DNA of 64,000 bases, taken from the NCBI GenBank assembly GCA_026120185.1, contig JANUWF010001272.1, forward strand, positions 372,001-436,000, written 5' to 3'. The translations under genes and the position numbers were made by a program. Source of the stretch: Voacanga thouarsii (lineage: Eukaryota; Streptophyta; Magnoliopsida; Gentianales; Apocynaceae). Position 1 is the first letter of the stretch, and every line of letters starts with the position of its first letter. Below the pieces are notes generated by a model. It was not told the DNA's origin. It did not search any database and was given only the letters and a program-made list of their open reading frames with translations. Below, one piece after another: positions 55,367 to 64,000 of this stretch.

Positions 55367-57627
55367 AGAAAATGACACAAATACCATAAGCAAGTAGAAT
55401 TCCCACAAAATATATTTCACAAGATAAGATTTCTAAAAAAGTGTAGCTAATATAGTAAAGACATTATCTCTCTTTTGATCCTAAAATCCAAACCAACAAC
55501 TAATTAGCCAAGTGAATTTTTGTGTAAACTAATATATTAATGTAGATATAACCAAAGCAATTGAAATTGAATTTAAGAAGTTCATGTTCATTCAATATAT
55601 TCCATCCCATATATATAGGTTTCGAATGTGAATAAGGTGATTCATATAAGCTAGGATTAATAGGTTAATTTAAGTTCTATAGCTTCTTAACTACCACAAT
55701 CTAACTAGTAAACAAGGGATTGCTCTCTTTTAGCCTGAAGTGGTCGTGTTTAACACTCCATACCGCCATATTAGCTTTTCACTCTCTTATTCACTCTTTC
55801 TATTGTGCTCACTTTTTCGTCCTCTTTTTTTTCAAAGGAAATACACTCAAAGTTGAATGTTTTTAACTTGAAGTGTGTGGAAGTACATCTCTTTTCCTCA
55901 CTTAGGCTCACTTGTGCAATTGGCATAAAATATAATAGAGTGCTTTTGAAAAAATGTGCCTTATTATCTCTCAATTTCTTTTCAATTCCTATTTACTGAA
56001 ACTTAAAATAAGGACTAGTAGTACAATTATAGAGCAAAGTTTAACCTAAAATTCCAAGCTTATATTTTATCACCAAAGTCACCTCAATTCCCAAGAAATA
56101 ATATAGCACCACTTTTATTAAAATATAAACAAGATTAATACACATTCTCAAGACTTGGCCATTACACACCTAAATATAAGTTTTTTAAAAAAAAAAAACA
56201 AACTCATCCAAAAAGGTCTTAAACTAAATTCTCATGCCCAAAAAAAAAAACATAATAGCAATACCATAACAATCAAACTTATCTAAAACTAAAAATAAAA
56301 AAATAAAAATTAGCCCAATTTCATAGAATACACACAAATACTCAAAAGTCACAAGCAACTCCACAAACATAATAGAAACTTGAAGAGAATATAAAGGAAT
56401 CCCTCCGTCCACACTTAAAGTGGACAATTTCCTCATTGGCTAAAATTATCACAATAAACACATCTTAAAAGGACTAAACATGAATAAGAGGGGAAGTGTT
56501 AGCAATACTCCCCAAGTGATCACCATGCATGAAAAAAGAGGATTTGTTAACGAAAAAATTTATAGAAAGAAAAACGGGGCAAACCTATAAAAAGAAATAG
56601 GAATGTAATAAAACTCAAAGAAATGAAACTAAAAACAAGCATACTCAAGAAATATAAAAATAGGAAATAGATATAAAAAACAAAATCTGATAAAATATAA
56701 ATCCTATTAAACAAAAAAAAAAAAAAGACAAGCACTATATCTATTCATCATGCTTCCTCATCCGCTCTTGATAGAAAGAATCAACATTCAATGCAAAAAA
56801 CATGGACCAAGAAGCATTTAAAGATAAGGGAGTTTTTTGGAGATAGTAAGATACATGTAAGGCATTAGGCTCAACAAAATTAAGTACATGGACCTCATTC
56901 ACTTGCATATCTTATACATACAAATAACTTCTTCTATGAATTTCAATAGTATCTAAAGAGTGCATTCATACAAAAATCACCAATTATCCCTTCTAAAGAA
57001 TAATCAACATAAAAACTCCTTTTCAAGAATTCCAAACATAGTAATGTAGCTCGTAAAGAGTTAAGCAATAGATACTTGCGTTGCAATTGATTATCTATAA
57101 TTACTAAGTTACATCCCTTTAATTAGGATAAATATGGAATTGGCCATCACACTCCAAGGGTGTCATGGAATCCATCCTTGAAAACGGTTGTTTCTTAGAG
57201 CGTGTTAGATTCCTTACATCATTATTGGCATTAATTTGTACCTTAAACTAAGAGGCACATTCAAATGACAGGAAAAAGTCAAAATTAGTAGAAATTAGAA
57301 TATAATCTTCATAAAGTAGTACATTGATAGTGTCCATGATTCTAATAAATTCTATAATCCCATGTTCTTTCAACAAACACATTTTTTCCTCTTGTCCTTC
57401 CTTGGCTCTTTAGGGATTCCCTTCTTGTAGACTCTCACACGATTTCTGAATTATCTCACACTCTTCATCCCTTGAGGTGTAGTCTCTTTAATGGTATGGG
57501 CCGCTTTCTAATCTTCACTAAAGGGACAAAGTTTATTGTTAAATATTTCCCATGGTAGCTTCATATATTCTCCTTCTTGCACTTCATTTTTCTTTTTTTC
57601 AATAATCTCCATATGGTGGGCAACTAG
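55367..57627 (-). mobile_element. T2 internal region, mostly non-coding
   Basis: Belongs to the reversed T2 element. The part up to about 56740 is AT-rich and non-coding, including the block revcomp of CCCCAAGTGATCACCATGCATG (56511-56532) typical of Tat 3' regions. At 57380-57627 the minus strand has an open-looking stretch beginning VAHHMEIIEKKKNEVQ and PWEIFNNKLCPFSED, with stops; I do not recognise it. No reverse transcriptase or integrase is seen. T2 is interrupted at 57627 by Cop2 and its 5' end is not in the window. Confidence 0.55.
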
Positions 57628-59467
57628 TGTTAGGATTGCATCCTTGAAGCAATCATTTGTACAATGTATTTTTGTACATTAAATTATTAAAGGGTATTCT
57701 TTATTTTTCAGTTTCTTGGTTTCATAAGTTTATATGTATAAAAACCGTTAGATAAAGTCCGAAGTACAACACTATATTAAGAAAATCGTGATAGCAATTG
57801 TGATGAGAGGTTCCTACTACGCTGAACTGTGTTTGTTCTTAAATTATCACTAGCCATAGTATTAATGAGATAGGACATCATTAATGCACAAAGACTGGCA
57901 CGTGTTATAATTCTTGATTTGATCAAGCGGTGGTTCATATGTCCGTGAGTATTGTGATGCTCGAACTTCACATATGGATGCTTCTTATTTAAACAAGTAC
58001 ATTAGATGACCTAACTATAAGATAATCTAATGAAAAATTATTTAGTGCCAGTGATAGAATCTCATTGTACCAAATGTGCAAGTATCCTTAGACTTGAAAA
58101 GTCTAAGGTCCTTTGTTTGCTAAGTGTTATACTTTGATTCCAATCTCTGTAGTCCTTACAAGATTGCCTATGGGATGGATATTGGGTACAACATGAGATA
58201 AACGAAAGTAATGAGAAGGTTAATAAAGGATTCACAACCCCTAATAGTAGGAGCAAATATCTCAAGGCCACTTGTAGAAATTATTACTCAATAAATCCTT
58301 GGGCAAGGCAATTATGTGTTGGAAATAGTTCTAATTGATACACATGTTGAGTAATAAATTCCGGGAACAAGTAATAAAATATTCAGACCAAAATTAATTA
58401 ATATTCTAGAGAAAGTTAGCACTAATTCCATCCTCTAAAACTGAATGAGATATTGTATGGTAAAAGGAGTTTATTCCACAAACGTTTTTCTATTAAAAGG
58501 TTCATGTCAAGCCACTTAACTTTCTAAACTTTTGGGTGGTCATGATATATTGCTAGATAATGCTCATATAATGTGAAATATGGATTTATTAATTAGTGAA
58601 TTAATAAAATTAACCTGTATTAGAATTAATAGATTAATTCTATTTATTAAGGATTATTAATTCTTTAGTGATTAGAATTAATTCATATTTTGCTACCAAA
58701 ACACCAGAAAACCTAATAGGTCACAAATAATAAAGGAATTGGTACTGAAGATATTATATGATAATATTATCGGGTTAATTTTTGTGAAGAAATAATAATT
58801 TTGGGCTAATTATAAATTGTTATAATTAGTTGGGTAAAATTATAATTCTTTAAAAAGTTTGTGGTTGAATTGTAATCTTGTTATAATTTAAGGGTAAAAT
58901 TGTAATTTTTTAAATCCAAGAGCCCATAATTAGGAAAAGGATTTATTGATTTTTTTCATAAAAGTTTTATAGGTTCTGTACATGAGAAGGCTTGAATGAT
59001 TTTTTTATTTATTTCCTAAAACTTTTAGGAACACACGAATTCTCTAAGGCGGTGGAGTTTTTCTATGTAAGGAGAAAAAATTGCCGGCTTTGATGATGAA
59101 AAAAATTCCGTAGCTTTCTCTTAAGAAGAGAACTGGAAAAACCTTTTCCCTTCATCTCTTGTCCCATATTCAAACCTTAGCCGCCATATTATTTTTCTAG
59201 CAGAAAATTTTTATGCTTCTTGAATACATTTTCGTGTGGATCAATATTAGAGAAATTCCTATCCTTGGAATTTTGGTGGTTTGTGCTTGGAGAAATATTT
59301 ATGGAAGGGTTCTGTATGCTCGAAGAAAATTTTAAAAGCTTTGTTACAAGGTAATGATTTTTCTTTCTTCTCCTTATCTATTTAATTACATACAAGTGAT
59401 CTTTTGTGTAGATTTTGTTTTAATTTTCAGCTGCGTATAAATTGATGTGTATGATCGAAATCCAACA
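57628..59467 (+). mobile_element. Cop2 copia 5' LTR
   Basis: 1840 bp from TGTTAGGATTGCATCC to GATCGAAATCCAACA, followed by a copia primer site. Left flank ACTAG (57623-57627); its partner is outside the window or lost. It shares many blocks with the Cop1 LTR (for example GATAAAGTCCGAAGTACAAC, like GATAAAGTCCCTAGTACAAC) but is more diverged. It lies inside T2. Confidence 0.88.
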
Positions 59468-59469
59468 GT

Positions 59470-59482
59470 AGTAATAGAGCCA
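59470..59482 (+). promoter_or_regulatory. Cop2 primer-binding site, degenerate
   Basis: TAGTAATAGAGCC, matching the initiator-tRNA site TGGTATCAGAGCC at 10 of 13 positions and lying at the same offset from the LTR end as in Cop1. Confidence 0.8.
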
Positions 59483-60167
59483 CCCGTATGTGTTTTACGA
59501 GTTTTATTATTAATTTTAAAATTGTTTCAAAATAAATTTGTCCTTACGAAATTATTTCATAAATATTCTAAATTTTGACATTATTTCAAAATTATGTTTA
59601 GGTCCATAAAAATTGTTTTCACGATTTTTTTTATTTTAAAAAATTCATTTTAATCGATGTGATCATGATCACATTAAATTGTTAATAGAGATTAACATGT
59701 TTTTCAAAAACTAAATCCAACAAAAAAATTTTTTTTTCTAAAATTAGATTGGAAAAATGAAAAAAAAAATGGGAAAGAATGAAAAAAATATTAAATATAG
59801 CTGCCGAGCGGCTAAACGGCCTAGGAAACCTTTTCTTGGCTACCTAGGGAGTAACCTAGGCAGCCTAGGACATTTGTAGGCTGCCTATAATGCTTTTGAG
59901 AGGCCTAGGACATTCCTAGGCTGCCTAGGGACCTCCTAAGTAGCCTACAAACCTAGGCTGCCTTCCGTAGGTAGCCCGGGAGTGCTATTAAAAAATATAT
60001 ATATATTTTTTAATTTTTACCCACAAGAAGTTTTCCTGTATCAAAATAGACCCAATATCTTTCCAAGATTTTGATATTCGAACTAATTATTTTACCTTAC
60101 CAAAATAATGATTTTGAAAATTTATATTTCATGTACTTTTATTTTGTTTTTCCAAAAGTAAGATTTT
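59483..60167 (+). other. Cop2 leader, part 1, with CCTAGG repeats
   Basis: Non-coding leader. A GC-rich patch at about 59806-59985 is made of repeated CCTAGGCTGCC / GGCAGCCTAGG units, including CCTAGGCAGCCTAGG and CCTAGGCTGCCTAGG, which are near-palindromes able to form hairpins. The Cop1 leader has a GC-rich repeat patch in a comparable place (9836-9975). Confidence 0.7.
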
Positions 60168-60935
60168 AGAAATTATGATTTTGGAGAATTAGGATGAGTA
60201 AAATGGAGTATATAGACTTCAGTAGTAGCAAAAATATAGCTTAGAGTGTAACTTTGGATGGTAGAAACATACTGGTAGGTGATTATTTTCGATATCTATG
60301 ATCTATTATTCAGAGAAATGAAAAGCTTGATGGTGACGTCGCACACCGAGTTTCGGCGAGTTTATTGAAATAGAGGAGTGCGACGCGTATTCTATGTGAT
60401 CATAATATACTATTCAGCCTAAAGGGAATGTCCTATAGAATAGTTGTAAGACCTGCTTTGCTATATAGCATGGAATGTTGGCAGTTAAAATGTGTCATAT
60501 TCACAAAATGAAAGTAGCAAAGATGCGTATGTTACGGTGGATATGTGAATATACTAAAAAGGATAGAGTCAGAAATGAGACCATTAGGGAAAATGTGAGA
60601 GTAGAATCTATTGAGGAGGAGATGAGAGAAAGCCAATTGTGTTGGTTTGGACATGTACAGAGAAGACCAAAAGATGCACCTAATGGAGGATTGAGGGAGA
60701 TAGGCAGGATAGATTAGACAGAGGCAGAGGCAGGCCTAAAACATAATAGATAGAGATGATTAGGAGAGATATGTCTTTGTTAGATTTGGATGCAAGTATG
60801 ATGGTCAATAGAAAGAAGTGGAAACAGAGGATTTATATGAATGACCACACGTAACCTGATATTCGTTCATGTAGCCACCTCCAAGTTTTTAGGACTAAAG
60901 CTTAGTCTGTTGTTATTATTTGCTTAATTTATTTT
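60168..60935 (+). mobile_element. 5'-truncated RTE-type LINE
   Basis: Flanked by a perfect 12-bp target duplication AAGTAAGATTTT (60156-60167 and 60936-60947). The plus strand encodes the end of an RTE LINE reverse transcriptase in broken frames: [37 protein letters not shown] and [14 protein letters not shown] (60475-60717). The tail is TTGTTATTATTTGC-like. It covers less of the gene than the LINE at 15408 (it starts just downstream of the FADD box). Frames are broken by stops, so it is dead. Confidence 0.93.
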
Positions 60936-60947
60936 AAGTAAGATTTT

Positions 60948-61915
60948 GTTATGTTGGCTTAGTTATGGACTTAGACCAATTAATTTTGAGTAATTAATAT
61001 TATGTCATGCATTTTATGGCTTTGTTTTAAATAAATAAGGCTTGTGTGTCCTGCCGTTTTCTATAATTCTCTTTTAATTTCTCTTCTTATCTAATTCCCC
61101 TCAAATGTAATTCGGGGTTTTCTTCATTAGAAATTTATATAATTAGATTACATAGGTTAGATAGGATTAAAAATTATTTTTCAAATTTATGGAGATAGCG
61201 ACTAAGATGAAGCAAGAAGATGGTAAGACTTTCTTCTCAAAAAACATGCATTAACACAAAGGTTTGACCAAAATTAATTTCTTACTTGACTCAAGAAAAT
61301 TAATCTTAAAAAATCTATAGTCAAGACATGCAACTGAGTCTATTACAATTATGTCAAAGTGTTGATATTCTAAATGCCAAACAATGAGACTGCTAATTAA
61401 ATAAGTAAAATCCCTCGAACAATATTAAATCTAAAGCTTTCTGTTAATATAGCAAGAACAAGAGTTTTTTTTTTTTTTTAAGATAATGTTGTTCGGCACA
61501 CCCAAGCTTACTCGATATCAAGATTATTCAGCCTTTAAAATATGATTCCGGATTAATAGGTTGGATTTAACTAATATCTTTATCCCGGTTGGGGATATCC
61601 AAGTATAAGAAATATTATAGGCTGAATTAGGGTAGCATTAAGTGCATTAAGGTTAAAAAATGTTAAACACCTAATGATCCAGCAGTTATATTAGATGTAA
61701 TTGGTATTAGATACTTACCATTAAACTTAAGAGTGGTTTGTTGGGCATACCCAAGGTCATTTTTAATGAATTTGGATATCGAACCACTATGAAAGCTTCT
61801 AATTGGCATTCCCAGGTCAATAGTTAAAGCTATTGATTTCAAAAAGATAGTGGGTTAAATACGCATTTAATTAAAGATCTCATTAAATGCATTTCATCAG
61901 CATATACATCGTCTA
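60948..61915 (+). other. Cop2 leader, part 2
   Basis: Non-coding leader after the LINE. It holds a T run (61466-61479) and several loose repeats of a GGCATACCCAAG-type motif: CGGCACACCCAAGC (about 61495), GGGGATATCCAAG (about 61591), GGGCATACCCAAGG (about 61743) and TGGCATTCCCAGG (about 61804). No gene is seen until gag. Confidence 0.6.
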
Positions 61916-62287
61916 ATGTCTCTTATATTTCATGTAGGTCATTTGCATCACGACAACAAATTTGAACATCCTAACATTTCGAAAACAAATAAGCTTACCG
62001 AATCAAACTTCTTGGACTGTAATAGATATTTGAGAATCGTTCTCAAATGGAAAAGGTTGCTGTACATGTTAGATACTCTAATTCCACCTAAACCAGCTGA
62101 TGATGCTCTTGTTGAAGAGTATGAAGTCCACAAGAAGAAAAAAGAGGATAGTGACACAGCATCTTGTATTATGCTGGCATTAATGACCACCAAGCTTCAA
62201 AATCAGCATGAGCATATGGATGCTCATACTATTATCTTCCATCTAAGAGAACTTTTTGATAAACAAGCATGGATAGAGAGATATAGG
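61916..62287 (+). pseudogene. Cop2 copia gag, N-terminal part, interrupted
   Basis: Capsid-type gag (UBN2-like domain). Blocks NKLTESNFLDCNRYLRIVL, LLYMLDTLIPPKPADDA, SCIMLALMTTKLQNQHEH and MDAHTIIFHLRELFDKQA are typical of copia gag of the Cop1/Cop2 type. The frame is open from 61916, though the true start codon may lie nearby. After QAWIERY it runs into a reversed copia LTR at 62288, so only the first about 120 residues are left. It follows its own 5' LTR, primer site and leader in the expected order. Confidence 0.88.
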
Positions 62288-62458
62288 TGTTGGGTATCTC
62301 ACACGCATATCATTTATAGCGCAACAAAAAAATAAGAATGAGATACCAATCCAGGATCCACATATGTGTGGAAAAGAAGATATAAACAGAACAAAGGTAA
62401 TAGCTCTACCTTTCTTTGAGGGTCTAAAAAATAAAATTTTTCCTTCTTCAAGTCGAGG
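62288..62458 (-). mobile_element. Reversed Cop1-family LTR end fragment
   Basis: 171 bp starting TGTTGGGTATCTCACACGC, closely matching the start of the reversed solo LTR at 50663 (TGTTAGGTATCTCATGC) through ATAAAATTTTTCCTTCTTC. It is cut at 62458 by the A3 LTR. The remainder is not in the window. Confidence 0.85.
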
Positions 62459-63323
62459 TGTAATACCTCGCCCAAAACCACCTTTGACTATGGGGAAAAA
62501 AGTCATGCATTGCATAGCATTTTGCATTTCATGTGCTATCTTAAAATTATTCTCGCATGGGTGCATGTGATTTTCAAAGTTGCTCTTGCATTTGATTTAT
62601 TTGGTGAGAACTAATTGTGTTGTTGCATTATTTGAGAGTTTTTTAAGTGAAGTTTAGTAGAGGAGAATTAGGGTGGAAAGAATTTCTTAGAGATATTAGC
62701 ATTAGAGTTGAATTGGAGTAGCGGGTAGGTTGGCGATTTCCCTTGGTGACCCGAGTTCGAATCTTACCTCTTGTGAATCTTAGCTTTTCTTTTTGAAATT
62801 ATTTTCCCCAGAATTCTCCATGTTTTGGCCAAAAAAACCCTAGCTATCCTAGTGAATTTTCAGCGCCATCTTCAAGGGAGATAAGTCTCTATATTTAGCT
62901 CCTAAATTCAAGGACTTTTGATAAGGATAAGGTTTAATTTTATTTTCAACTTTCGTTCTCTTTGATTTTCGAAAATCCCTAGCTGAATAATTAAATTCCA
63001 GCTTGGTTTTAACTTACTAGATTTTGTAATAGATAGTTGGAATTAAAATGTTATTTTTCTAGTTGGATACCTTGTTGATTTTGAACTTAGAACCCTAACT
63101 AAAAATCTGGAAAAATTTTCCAGCTGGGTGCCGCTACTTTTGAAGGAGTTTCAGCTCAACTCAAACTCTTCCAATACTAGGAAATCTTATCTTATATCCT
63201 TTAGCAAATCAAATTTTATTTCAATCCTACTTCAAATAGGTTTTTGCTCCCCTCTCCAGCAGAATTTCGGCAGCCTTGTACAAGCACAAGCTGTCCGAAA
63301 TTCCTGCACTCTTAGGTGCAATA
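62459..63323 (+). mobile_element. A3: A-family LTR start
   Basis: Starts TGTAATACCTCGCCC and follows the A1/A2 LTR for about 865 bp (GGAAAAAAGTCATGCATTGC, tRNA-like boxes at 62719-62729 and 62755-62764). It is interrupted by the B3 LTR at 63324. Left flank CGAGG. Confidence 0.85.
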
Positions 63324-64000
63324 TGTGAAACCCCAGTCAAAACCAACCTTAGAGTAAGAGGGTTGGGGTGCATATCATATTTCATTGCATGTTTAAATAT
63401 ATTTTTATATGATTTTATATGCATTGAATTTATGTTTTATAGTCTTGAGAGCTTGATTATGACTATTGAGTGAGAAGGGTAAAATGGTAATTTTTGCTTG
63501 AGGTGAAAAAAGGAAGATAGCTTGAGGATTGAATAGAAAAATATTTTTAGAGGGAAAATAAGAACAAAAGTTATTGTGGTTTAGTAGTCAGAGCTTTGGA
63601 ATTAATTCTCGATGTCTTGAGTTCAAACTCCATCATATGAGCTTTAGCTTGGTTAAATTTTCTTTTTGCTTGGGAAGTAATTTTTTCGGCCTTATGAGCT
63701 TGGAGTAGGGTAGAAATGTTGTCCTAAGAGAGGCATGATAGGAGTATCCTCATCCTACTCTTTTGCCTACACAAAATTCCTAAGGGGAATCCATTTCCTT
63801 TTGATTATTAATTTTTCCTATTTCTCAATTCATTAGCTTGTTCAAATTGTTTAAGCTAATTTTATTCTAGAAAAAGTTCCAGCAATGTGTTGTGGCTTTC
63901 TAGGTTCAAAATGTCTTAGTAAGAGACATCTTATGGACCAAAACCATGGAAGAGGGGGAAAGGATTTCAAGTGAATTAAATTCCTTAGTAAACTTTCTAA
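63324..64000 (+). mobile_element. B3: B-family LTR start, runs off window
   Basis: Starts TGTGAAACCCCAGTCAAAAC, then TTAGAGTAAGAGGGTTGGGG, matching the reversed B1 LTR start in opposite orientation. It has tRNA-like boxes at 63577-63587 and 63621-63630 and continues past the window end. No gene is seen. Confidence 0.85.

Noticed and set aside
55771..55999. Overlapping frames on both strands around 55800-56000
   Set aside because: AT-rich T2 internal sequence; neither frame shows a motif.

Overview
This window is plant nuclear DNA from a transposon-packed, probably heterochromatic region. No host gene, structural RNA gene or CRISPR array can be supported. The repeat types point to a flowering plant: copia elements with an initiator-Met-tRNA primer site, chromodomain gypsy elements of the Tekay/Del type with 3-4 kb LTRs, large Tat/Athila-type derivatives, RTE-type LINE tails, a CACTA-like remnant and a SINE-like sequence. 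No species can be named. Almost everything is a dead or partial copy. I use these names: Cop0, Cop1, Cop2 (copia); A1-A3 (gypsy family whose LTR starts TGTAATACC); B1-B4 (gypsy family whose LTR starts TGTGAAACC, or pieces like it); T1, T2 (Tat/Athila-like, no recognisable pol).

Layout. 1-3115: AT-rich flank, a copia solo LTR (512-2040), a SINE-like and a CACTA-like piece. 3160-7726: SIRE-like Cop0 pol remnant plus a third ORF. 7727-10157: 5' LTR, primer site and leader of Cop1. 10158-16591: A1, lacking its 5' LTR, with a LINE in its 3' LTR. 16592-20660: mixed, opposing LTR pieces. 20662-20945: Cop1 integrase, cut by T1 (20946-50178). T1 contains B1 (24635-36493, minus, a three-LTR composite) and the complete A2 insertion (36594-48741). 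Cop1 pol resumes at 50179, is cut again by a reversed solo LTR of its own family (50663-52405), and ends at 52685. Then B4 (LTR end, minus) holds T2 (minus), T2 holds Cop2 (57628 onward), Cop2 holds a LINE and a reversed copia LTR, that holds the A3 LTR start, and that holds the B3 LTR start, which runs off the window.

Target-site duplications support the order: ATTAA (solo LTR 512-2040), GGATG (A2), AGCAT/AGTAT (T1), TAAAT/AAAAT (B1), GTAGA/CTAGA (solo LTR 50663-52405), and a 12-bp one for the LINE at 60168-60935.

The most unusual signals are in the two gypsy families. Both have an extra acidic ORF between primer site and gag, preceded by what looks like a 74-75-nt intron starting just after the primer site. 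The B1 version carries a textbook-looking SUMO-interacting motif. LTRs of both families contain a tRNA-like pair of A-box and B-box sequences. B1 has three LTRs and two unlike deletions. Several in-frame stops in A1 and A2 look like C-to-T changes at CAG and CGA codons, as expected from decay of methylated cytosine.
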